Origin: Symploca sp. SIO2C1
GTDB lineage: Bacteria > Cyanobacteriota > Cyanobacteriia > Cyanobacteriales > Coleofasciculaceae
Length of the DNA: 64,000 nt
Direction of reading: 5' to 3'
Assembly (NCBI GenBank): GCA_010692635.1
Contig: JAAHGL010000023.1
Coordinates: 26,186 to 90,185 of the forward strand
In this document: in pieces, positions 26,903 to 34,399 of the stretch
Layout: every line of letters starts with the position of its first letter
Numbering within the stretch: the stretch's first letter is position 1
The notes under the pieces: model-generated
Databases searched by the model: none
The model's input: only the letters and a program-made list of their open reading frames with translations
What the model was told of the DNA's origin: nothing
Made by a program: the position numbers and the translations under genes

Positions 26903-27646
26903 TTAAGCTAATGTCCAACATTTTAGATGCCAATCATGTCCTTCTACCATCATAGCAGCCTGATAGCCTGGTGCTGGACTTAGCGGATATAAACACCAGT
27001 GGGAAGCTAATTGCGTGTCTCCCTGAATACTAAGTAGTGCTGCCGGTTCTCCAGGAGTTAGGGAGATTTCAACCTCTTCCAAACCAGCTAATCCATCACC
27101 AGTAGCTTTGAGATAGGCTTCTTTTGCAGTCCAACCCTTAAAAAATTCTTCTTGCTTCTGCTCAGGAGACACAGAACTAATCACAGCAGATTCCCTTGGA
27201 GAGAAGAAGCGTTTCGCTAGTTGCTCGACATCGGATATAGAACGAATGTATTCAAGATCGATGCCAATCTGCCGGTTACGAGTAACAGCATACAAAGCCA
27301 TTCCCCGAGAATGAGACAAGTTAAAATCTAGTGTTCCACCTCTACCTATGTTAGCAAGTGCTGGCTTGCCACGGGAGCTGTAAGAGAACTTTAACTGTCC
27401 TGGTTGCAAGTCTAAGTAACAACCCAGGATAGTTCGCAGGAATCCGCGACCAGCAATAAAATGCTTTGTATCTTTTTCAAAGTAAAATCTATCTGCTCTC
27501 TGCTGCTCATCAGTAGAAAGAGTTTGTGCCAACTGCTGAATCTGCGCTGCTGGTAGATCAAGTTTTGCACGCCAGACATGGACATCATCCTCTGACAGTA
27601 CCAAATTTTTGGGTGGAGCTTGCCACAAATCCTCAACTGTCTTCAT
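26903..27646 (-). CDS. 4'-phosphopantetheinyl transferase, Sfp/HetI type
   Basis: This enzyme transfers phosphopantetheine from CoA to the conserved Ser of carrier proteins. Family motifs are all visible in 247 residues: GKPAL with FNLSHSRGMALYAV (P1/P2 region, ~107-122), IGIDLEYIRS (Mg-binding Asp/Glu, ~130) and FFKGWTAKEAYLKATGDGL (~170-190, W-KEA). Length and spacing match Sfp/HetI-class enzymes acting on NRPS/PKS carriers. It is divergent from the DAHP synthase across 212 bp, at the edge of a cluster with three carrier domains (34.0, 36.0 and 42.1 kb), which are its likely substrates. It may also be the cell's only such enzyme, as in many cyanobacteria. Confidence 0.95.
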   Translation of the reverse strand: MKTVEDLWQAPPKNLVLSEDDVHVWRAKLDLPAAQIQQLAQTLSTDEQQRADRFYFEKDTKHFIAGRGFLRTILGCYLDLQPGQLKFSYSSRGKPALANIGRGGTLDFNLSHSRGMALYAVTRNRQIGIDLEYIRSISDVEQLAKRFFSPRESAVISSVSPEQKQEEFFKGWTAKEAYLKATGDGLAGLEEVEISLTPGEPAALLSIQGDTQLASHWCLYPLSPAPGYQAAMMVEGHDWHLKCWTLA

Positions 27647-27858
27647 CTGTGTTTGTGTTGGTTCTTATTTCATAAAAGATTTTACAAATCATTAGGGAAT
27701 TATAGAACATTATTTGGTTTTACATAACTACATACAGGCATAATTAAAATTATCAAACAGTCAACAAAAACTTAATCTAGCCAGTTCAAAAAATATAATT
27801 TATAATCAACGTGTAATTTTTACATCCAATCACCAGGAATAAAAGTGAGTTGTAAAAT

Positions 27859-28947
27859 ATGGATACCAAAACAATTTTCAATATTAACATTGAATCTTCA
27901 CAAAATTTAATTAGCCCTAGCAAAATAAAAAAAGAATTACCTTTATCTGATTTGGCTGCAGAAACAGTTTTACAAGGACGCCAGGAAATCAAGAATATTC
28001 TTGACGGTAAAGATTCGAGAAAATTCCTTATCGTTGGTCCTTGTTCAATTCATGATCTTCAAGCAGCTGAAGAATATGCTCAAAAACTTAAAACATTGGC
28101 TGTTCAAGTCAAGGATCGGCTACTGCTGGTCATGCGAGTTTACTTTGAAAAACCTAGAACTACAGTAGGTTGGAAAGGATTAATTAACGACCCGGACATG
28201 AATGATTCTTTCCAAATAGAGAAAGGTCTACTTACTGCCCGTCGTTTATTAATTAAAATTGCTGAAATGGGATTACCTACTGCTACAGAGGCTCTAGATC
28301 CTATCGCAATTGGCTACTTCTCTGAACTAATTTCCTGGTCTGCGATCGGAGCTCGTACTATTGAATCACAAACTCACAGAGAAATGGCTAGTGGATTGTC
28401 TATGCCTGTTGGGTTAAAGAATGGTACGGATGGCAACATTAAAGTAGCTTTAGATGCGATGCAGGCGTCCCGAACTAGTCACAATTTTCTAGGGATTAAC
28501 GAAATGGGAGAGATTAGCATCTTCAAGACAAAAGGTAATTCCTACGGTCATGTTATTTTACGTGGTGGTAGTGGTCACACCAATTTTGAACCAGAAATCA
28601 TCCAATCGGTAGAAGACAAACTCAAATCCTTGAGTTTACCTCAAAGAATTGTTATTGACTGTAGCCATGGAAACTCTAGAAAAGACCATAAGTTGCAAGG
28701 TTCTGTCTTTGCCAATGTAGTGCAGCAAATTATAGATGGCAATACATCAATAGTGGGCATGATGTTGGAATCCAACTTAAAAGAAGGTAATCAGAAAATT
28801 ACAAATGATTTATCCCAGTTAAAATATGGTGTTTCTGTTACAGATAAGTGCATAGGATGGGAGGAAACAGAAAATATTATTTCGCTTACCCATGAAAAAC
28901 TCTTAGATTGTCAACAGAAGATGAATCAAGTACTTGTAGCTAGTTGA
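27859..28947 (+). CDS. 3-deoxy-7-phosphoheptulonate (DAHP) synthase, AroG-like class I
   Basis: This enzyme condenses phosphoenolpyruvate with erythrose-4-phosphate, the first step of the shikimate pathway. The 362 residues align along their whole length with enterobacterial AroG/AroF: FLIVGPCSIHD (metal Cys), MRVYFEKPRTTVGWKGLIND, GARTIESQTHREMASGLSMPVGLKNGTDG, IDCSHGNS (metal His), MMLESNLKEGNQ (metal Glu) and TDKCIGWEET (metal Asp). All ligands are intact. Its place beside a chorismatase gene suggests a dedicated copy that raises chorismate supply for the cluster. Whether it keeps Phe/Tyr feedback control cannot be judged by eye. The start ATG 27859 comes ~200 bp after the divergent PPTase start. 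Confidence 0.95.
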   Translation: MDTKTIFNINIESSQNLISPSKIKKELPLSDLAAETVLQGRQEIKNILDGKDSRKFLIVGPCSIHDLQAAEEYAQKLKTLAVQVKDRLLLVMRVYFEKPRTTVGWKGLINDPDMNDSFQIEKGLLTARRLLIKIAEMGLPTATEALDPIAIGYFSELISWSAIGARTIESQTHREMASGLSMPVGLKNGTDGNIKVALDAMQASRTSHNFLGINEMGEISIFKTKGNSYGHVILRGGSGHTNFEPEIIQSVEDKLKSLSLPQRIVIDCSHGNSRKDHKLQGSVFANVVQQIIDGNTSIVGMMLESNLKEGNQKITNDLSQLKYGVSVTDKCIGWEETENIISLTHEKLLDCQQKMNQVLVAS

Positions 28948-28976
28948 TAAGGTAGATCAACAGCATAAAAATTAAC

Positions 28977-29093
28977 GGGAGTATCCCAATCAAGCAAAAG
29001 AGTTGTTGTAGCAAGTACTTGTTGGCTACCTTATAGTAGCAGACGAGACGCCTGCACTACGAATGATGAATTTACGCTCAATGGGATGCTCCC
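28977..29093. repeat. Inverted repeat gggagtatccca ... tgggatgctccc
   Basis: Twelve-base arms with one mismatch pair lie at 28977-28988 and 29082-29093, with a cyanobacterial-style intergenic repeat between them. It follows the DAHP synthase stop by 30 bp. Confidence 0.6.
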
Positions 29094-29342
29094 AATTACA
29101 GCACTTTGCAGCTTAAGGAGTTTTTTTAACATAATTTAGTTTATTTCTGCAATCTTAAAGTCTAAAATCTAAACCCGACCAAGGGTAAGAGATAATTAGT
29201 TAGGGATGATTGCGTAACAATTATTTACTAAAAATGAATAGGTCTTGAGGTACAATTGATTATTTGCCTTATGAAAGTTATTGACAGATAATAAATGTTA
29301 AATTAAGATCAAACAGAATTAACCTTCGTGCTTTGTAAAATT

Positions 29343-29443
29343 AACCTTGCTGTTAGTGGCAATCAAATTAGTGTAAGTGTGAGTGCATCCACTAATATCC
29401 TGCATTTATAACGAAGGATTCGTAACGCAAGTATAGCAAGGTT
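29343..29443. repeat. ~100-bp imperfect direct repeat, copy 1
   Basis: Core shared words are CAATCAAATT, GTGNATGCATC and ATATCCTGCATTTATA, and both copies end in (ac/at)CAAGGTT/CAAAGTT-like sequence. The second copy is at 29540-29639. It lies in the 1,070-bp AT-rich gap between DAHP synthase and the chorismatase-ligase gene, which contains no gene. Confidence 0.75.
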
Positions 29444-29539
29444 GGGTGTCTTCGTCTCTCTTTTATCTGAAAGTCTTTGACTGACAACAGATATTTAATT
29501 AGAAGGGTGAACTAAGTTAATTTACACTTTTGTGCAATA

Positions 29540-29639
29540 ACTCTTGCTCTTATTTGCAATCAAATTGGTATAAATGTGAATGCATCTACAGATATCCTGC
29601 ATTTATACTAATAATCAGTAGAGCAAATATACCAAAGTT
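29540..29639. repeat. ~100-bp imperfect direct repeat, copy 2
   Basis: The partner of 29343-29443, offset by about 197 bp. Differences are scattered point changes rather than indels, suggesting an older duplication with some conservation. It could be a paired regulatory site or a small-RNA pair. Confidence 0.75.
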
Positions 29640-29835
29640 AAATTATCTGTTAATTATAGCAACAAGAAATAATTGATAAAACTTAACTGTAGTTTTTTAT
29701 CCAAATTAACTTTACAGTGAGATTAGTTGTAGTACCAAATTTTGGTTCATTATTACCTTTGCCCAAAATTAATTAAATCTTGTAAATACATAGATTTAAT
29801 CAGTTTTTAAAAGGGTACTATGAAAAAAAAATTGG

Positions 29836-30017
29836 AATAAATGAAGCTCTAGATAACTTATTTATGTCTGTTAGAGAACAAGTTAAATAATTGAATTAGA
29901 GAGCAATCTAGTTTTTTTTACAATCAAATATAGTTGTTGCTATAGTAATTCATCTACAAAATCAGGGTGTTACAACAAAATTCACATCAAAACAACTGAT
30001 GTTGTCTTGGAGATTTT
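29836..30017 (+). promoter_or_regulatory. Leader of the chorismatase-ligase gene, duplicated at 38154
   Basis: The stretch includes ATTAGAGAGCAATCTAGT (29895-29912), CAGGGTGTTA and CACATCAAAA followed by an ACATCA/TGATGT dyad just before the ATG. A collinear homologous copy at 38154-38344 lies upstream of the second NRPS gene. It probably carries the promoter and 5' UTR; no clear -10/-35 is assigned. Confidence 0.5.
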
Positions 30018-32528
30018 ATGGAATCATTAGCTTTAGAGACCAAAAGTATTAGAGCTGTATTTGGTCAAGAAAAAACAGCTTGTATTGCTACTCAAAATAG
30101 CATTGAGTTGCATTTAAATATACCTACTTTTGGTTCAAGTAACACAGAAGAATTGATTTGTGAAGAACCTGGAAATATCTACCAAAAGCTAGGTTTTCAT
30201 TTACTAGAAACAACAGATAAATTAGCAGGTGCGTTAGTTCACAAAGCAGATTTCCCTTTGGAAGGAGGGGCTTATGAAATTTATCTAAATTTTCTAGAAC
30301 TGACGAAAGACTGGAATTTACATCGTGTCTGGCACTATGTTCCCTACATTAATGAAGACACTGAAGACTTGGAAAACTACAGGTCTTTTTGCAAGGCTCG
30401 TTCCTTAGCATTTGAAGCCTTCTATGGTCAAGATTTTGAGGTCAAACTGCCTGCTGCGTCCGCAGTTGGCATTAATGACGATTACCTTGTCATGTATTTT
30501 ATCGCAGGCAAAAAGGAGGGGACTCATATTGAAAACTATGAACAAATTCCTGCCTTCAAATATTCTAAAAAATATGGACCAAGGTCTCCTAGTTTTGCTC
30601 GGGGTACAGTAATTTCCCAGGATGGGAAAAACATCGGTTATGTATCCGGAACAGCCAGTATTAAAGGGGAGAAAACTGTCAGTCCTCCTATCGCTGAACA
30701 GCTACATACCACGATGGACAATATGTGTATTGTCTGTGAACAGATGGGTTTGGCAGAACGGTTGAGTTTTTCCGGACCTATGCCCGATCCGGCAAAATAC
30801 GACCGACACTTTAAGGTTTATATCCGACATCCCTCAGATGTCCCATATATCCAAGAAGAATTTCCCAAAATTATCGGTGCTACGGATACAGATCAGGTCA
30901 TTTACTTGAGATCAGATATATGTCGTTCTGATTTAAATCTGGAAATTGAAGCAATCGTTGAAGAGCGAAAATCATCAATGTTGTCCTTAGAAAAAAATGA
31001 CCAGACCGTAGAACAAATGTTCCTCAATACGGTCAAAGAGTATCCTGACAAACCAGCTATTGTCTATGGTGAATCTCGATTAACCTACCAAGAACTTTAT
31101 CGTCAAATCCTTGGCTTAAGCAAGGGACTCAGTTTACTCGGCATCAAACGCTCTGACTGCGTGATGCTAGTTTTACCCAACTGTCCAGAGTTCGTCATCA
31201 GCTTCTACGCGATTTCTCATTTGCAAGGGGTCGCCTTAGCTTTGAACCCGATGTTCAAAGCCAGTGAACTTCAGTACTACGCTGATGATAGTAATGCTTC
31301 GATCATTATTACCGACAAGGCGCGGGCTGAGGTTTGTCGTCAGGCAATTTCTGGAGCAAATCACAAGATTGAGCTAGTGATCATTGATGGTGTACAGCCT
31401 GCCAGTTTCTATTTCTATCACCTGATGCAATGGGAAGTGGATGAGAGCGAACAGCCAGCAACTTTTGCTGGAGATATGCTCTATCAATACTCATCTGGTT
31501 CCACAGGACGACCGAAAAAATTAGCCAAAACTCAAAAGCAACTGTATCATCAGGCTACTAACAGTTTCGGAACTCTCAAGGTAAATTCTGCTGATAGTAT
31601 TTTAGCATTGGTGCCTATGTATCATTCCTATGGTTTAGGGGAATGTCTGTTGGGGACGATGTCTACAGGGGCAACCTTGGTGATTTTAGAGCAAATTATT
31701 CAAGGTGGTAAATCTGTTGAACTACCATTGCTGTTCCGCAGGGAGAGGATTTTAGAGCTGATTGAACACGAGAAAGTGTCAATCATACCAATTGTTCCTT
31801 ACGTTGCAAGTATTTTGGCATCAACTCCTGAGGAAATCCAAGCAGATTTATCCAGCTTAAGACTATGTTTATCTGCTGGTAATTTCTTATCCCAGGATAT
31901 TTTTGACCAATTTCGCCAAAGGTTTGGGGTTCCTCTCAGACAGCTTTATGGCTGTACAGAGGTAGGTGCAGTTTGCGTCAACATCGAGGATGAGAGTGAA
32001 CTGCAATATAATTCCATCGGTAAGCCGATGAATAATGTAGAAATTACCATTCTCGATGATGAAAGGAATGAATGCGCTCCCGAATGCGTTGGGGAAATGG
32101 TCATCAAAACCCAAGGTATTACCAGTGGTTATATTAATAAGCCTGAACTGAATAAACAGGCATTTAGTGGAGGATGTTTCTTCACAGGAGACTTGGGTAA
32201 AAAGGATGAAAAAGGCAGGGTTTACCTGACTGGCCGCAAGAAGATGCTAATTGACGTTGGTGGTGATAAGGTAGACCCCTTAGAAGTAGAAGATGTCCTG
32301 AATACTCATCCAAAGGTAGAAGAAGCTGTTGTTGTTGGAGCTAAAGGTTCTGATGGAGTAGAACTCACTAAAGCTGTGATTGTACCTAATGGAGAATGTA
32401 GTGAGCAGGAAATTTTAGCTTACTGCAAAGAAAGGATTGCTGATTATAAAGTACCGAGGATGGTCGAGTTCCGCCAAGAACTTCCTAAAGATCCTGTGTT
32501 TGGAAAAGTTCAGAGGAAAAAAGTTTAG
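30018..32528 (+). CDS. Chorismatase - acyl-AMP ligase fusion protein
   Basis: This 836-residue protein has two parts. Residues ~1-320 match chorismatases (FkbO/Hyg5/XanB2 family): HRVWHYVPYINE, YRSFCKARSLAF, LPAASAVG, YSKKYGPRSPSFARG, GYVSGTASIKG, FKVYIRH and SDLNLEIEAI. These enzymes hydrolyse chorismate to 3- or 4-hydroxybenzoate or to a dihydroxycyclohexadiene carboxylate. Residues ~330-836 are an adenylate-forming ligase: YQYSSGSTGRPKK (P-loop, A3), YGCTEVGAV (A5), FFTGDLG (A7), GRKKMLIDVGGDKVDP (A8) and a C-terminal GKVQRKK with the catalytic Lys (A10). The simplest reading is that one polypeptide makes an aryl or cyclohexadiene acid and activates it for loading onto a carrier, probably the ACP at 33996. 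Which chorismatase product forms cannot be decided by eye. The gene is first in the core cluster after a long regulatory gap. Confidence 0.88.
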   Translation: MESLALETKSIRAVFGQEKTACIATQNSIELHLNIPTFGSSNTEELICEEPGNIYQKLGFHLLETTDKLAGALVHKADFPLEGGAYEIYLNFLELTKDWNLHRVWHYVPYINEDTEDLENYRSFCKARSLAFEAFYGQDFEVKLPAASAVGINDDYLVMYFIAGKKEGTHIENYEQIPAFKYSKKYGPRSPSFARGTVISQDGKNIGYVSGTASIKGEKTVSPPIAEQLHTTMDNMCIVCEQMGLAERLSFSGPMPDPAKYDRHFKVYIRHPSDVPYIQEEFPKIIGATDTDQVIYLRSDICRSDLNLEIEAIVEERKSSMLSLEKNDQTVEQMFLNTVKEYPDKPAIVYGESRLTYQELYRQILGLSKGLSLLGIKRSDCVMLVLPNCPEFVISFYAISHLQGVALALNPMFKASELQYYADDSNASIIITDKARAEVCRQAISGANHKIELVIIDGVQPASFYFYHLMQWEVDESEQPATFAGDMLYQYSSGSTGRPKKLAKTQKQLYHQATNSFGTLKVNSADSILALVPMYHSYGLGECLLGTMSTGATLVILEQIIQGGKSVELPLLFRRERILELIEHEKVSIIPIVPYVASILASTPEEIQADLSSLRLCLSAGNFLSQDIFDQFRQRFGVPLRQLYGCTEVGAVCVNIEDESELQYNSIGKPMNNVEITILDDERNECAPECVGEMVIKTQGITSGYINKPELNKQAFSGGCFFTGDLGKKDEKGRVYLTGRKKMLIDVGGDKVDPLEVEDVLNTHPKVEEAVVVGAKGSDGVELTKAVIVPNGECSEQEILAYCKERIADYKVPRMVEFRQELPKDPVFGKVQRKKV

Positions 32529-32625
32529 GCAAAAGGGGATGCTGGGGGCATTGATTATCCCCCATACTCCACACTCTGCACCTGACATTTCACGGGAAGT
32601 CCTAAAATCGAGTCACTGAAGAAGT

Positions 32626-32706
32626 AATGAGTAATGAGTAATGAAGAATGTAGAATGTAGAATGTAGAATGCAGAATCACTTATTCATTCTTAATTCTTA
32701 ATTCTT
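32626..32706. repeat. Mixed heptamer arrays
   Basis: Tandem gtaatga, then agaatgt, then attctta units follow one another between the ligase and monooxygenase genes. Confidence 0.85.
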
Positions 32707-32768
32707 AACTCCGCCAGGGTTAACAGACAAACCCTAATTTGAACCGCAACAAAAGGAGATATTGATTA

Positions 32769-33842
32769 ATGGAATTCGGCATACAGTTTTTTCCTGACGT
32801 CGCACCTGAGCAAAAGTCTGGTAAACAGTATTTTGAAGAAGCATTACACCTGGTAAGTCTGTGTGATGAATTAGGTTATAGCAGCGTTCGCATTGTTGAG
32901 CATTACTTTCACCCCTACGGCGGCTACAGTCCTAACCCAATCCTGTTTCTCACCGCTGCCTGCCAGCGCACCAAAATGGCGCGAATGATCACTGGTGCTG
33001 TGTTACCTGCCTTCAATAATCCACTGAAGCTAGCAGGAGAAATTGCCATGTTAGACGCTATTTCCGGTGGACGCCTCGATGTTGGTTTTGCTCGCGCCTT
33101 CCTACCTCATGAATTCGCTCGATTTGGGGTTAGCTTGAGTGAGAGTAAAGCAAGATTTGCTGAAGGTATAGAACAGGTACGCCGCCTGCTAGAAGAAGAA
33201 AACGTCACAATGGATGGGCAATTCCATAGTTTCAAAAATGTTACCTCTTTGCCTCGTCCCACCCAACAACCCCGTCCACCGTTTTGGATAGCAGCACTAG
33301 CAACTCCTAGTTCCTTTGTTAGTGCTGGTGAAAAAGGCTATGGAATTATGGCAATTCCCTTGGCTGGAGGCAAAATGGCAGAACTGATTGGGCTGTATCG
33401 TGAGGCGTGGAAGTCAGCTGGACATCCAGGTACAGGACAGGTAATGTTGGCTTTTCATATGTTCTGTGCGCGGACTCAACAAGAAGCGATCGCGATCGCC
33501 CGCGAGCCCCTCAATGACTACCTCAAATCTCTCGTTGATGCTGCCTCAGATTGGACTTCTGGCACAAGTTCGGCTGACTACCCGAACTACGACAAAATTA
33601 TCGCTGGTTTGAAGAAAGAAACCTTTGAATCGCAAGTAGAAAAAGGTGCTGCCTGGGTTGGTACACCTAAGGAAGTACGGGAAGCAATCACTGATTACTA
33701 CCACCAAATCGGCGGATTTGAGATTGCTTCAATGCAGATCAACTTCAATGTCTTACCAGTTGAAGCGGCAGAATCCTCCATGCGCTTGTTTGCGAAGGAA
33801 GTCATGCCTGAGTTTGCTGAGTTTGGGCGTCGCGTCGCTTGA
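32769..33842 (+). CDS. Luciferase-like monooxygenase (LLM class flavin-dependent oxidoreductase)
   Basis: This 357-residue TIM-barrel enzyme begins MEFGIQFFPDV, typical of FMN/F420-dependent bacterial-luciferase relatives. Also typical are LGYSSVRIVEHYF, AMLDAISGGRLDVGFARAF and PPFWIAALATPSSF. It most resembles LLM proteins that occur inside NRPS/PKS clusters (the group often annotated as MupA/Atu5239-like); that similarity is from memory. Such enzymes can hydroxylate or oxidise carrier-bound intermediates, and the substrate here is unknown. A strong AAGGAG (32753-32758) lies 10 nt before ATG 32769. It sits between the chorismatase-ligase and the stand-alone carrier, so the loaded aryl-ACP or an aminoacyl-PCP is a plausible substrate. 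Confidence 0.88.
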   Translation: MEFGIQFFPDVAPEQKSGKQYFEEALHLVSLCDELGYSSVRIVEHYFHPYGGYSPNPILFLTAACQRTKMARMITGAVLPAFNNPLKLAGEIAMLDAISGGRLDVGFARAFLPHEFARFGVSLSESKARFAEGIEQVRRLLEEENVTMDGQFHSFKNVTSLPRPTQQPRPPFWIAALATPSSFVSAGEKGYGIMAIPLAGGKMAELIGLYREAWKSAGHPGTGQVMLAFHMFCARTQQEAIAIAREPLNDYLKSLVDAASDWTSGTSSADYPNYDKIIAGLKKETFESQVEKGAAWVGTPKEVREAITDYYHQIGGFEIASMQINFNVLPVEAAESSMRLFAKEVMPEFAEFGRRVA

Positions 33843-33995
33843 GTTAGCTCAGATGAGCTTTTAGGTTTTAGGTTTGAGGGAAAGATGGTTCCGGTGCAAC
33901 TTCACTCAAGTTGGACATCAGCTCTTCAATCTACCTAACACCTAATGCCTAACCCCTAACACCTTTTTTCACCCATTCACAACTAAGTAATCACT

Positions 33996-34250
33996 ATGGA
34001 AAGCATTGAAACCATAAAGCATAAAAGTCAGGAAATTGTTCTGGATATAATGCCAAATATTGATCAAAATCAGTTATTAGATGACACAGACATTTTTAGT
34101 TTAGGTTTAGATTCCTTAAATGCCATTCGACTGATTACCAACTTGCAATCTAAGTTTAAGGTGTCATTTACCAGCAGTGAAATTAATTTTGATAATTTTC
34201 GGACAATAACGAATATTGCGGAAATAGTTGCTAAAAAGCAAGCCAACTAA
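33996..34250 (+). CDS. Stand-alone acyl/aryl carrier protein
   Basis: This 84-residue protein is the right size for a single carrier domain. The phosphopantetheine site is the Ser in IFSLGLDSLNAIRL (about residue 46). Helices before and after (IKHKSQEIVLDIMPNID; FRTITNIAEIVAKKQ) fit the four-helix ACP fold. DSL rather than GGxS places it closer to ACP/aryl-carrier types than to peptidyl carriers. The neighbouring fused ligase lacks a carrier of its own, so this protein is the natural acceptor for its adenylate. The adjacent PPTase would activate it. Confidence 0.92.
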   Translation: MESIETIKHKSQEIVLDIMPNIDQNQLLDDTDIFSLGLDSLNAIRLITNLQSKFKVSFTSSEINFDNFRTITNIAEIVAKKQAN

Positions 34251-34399
34251 ATAGTTAATCAGGCTTTCACTTCGTAAGACTCCGGGGCAGGAGACAGAAG
34301 GGAAAAGTCCTTAATCCTTCTTCATCTCAACAGGTGAGACTTCTACCCTCTACCTTCTACCCTCTACCTTTTCTCAAAAAATTAACAACCAGGGGTACA

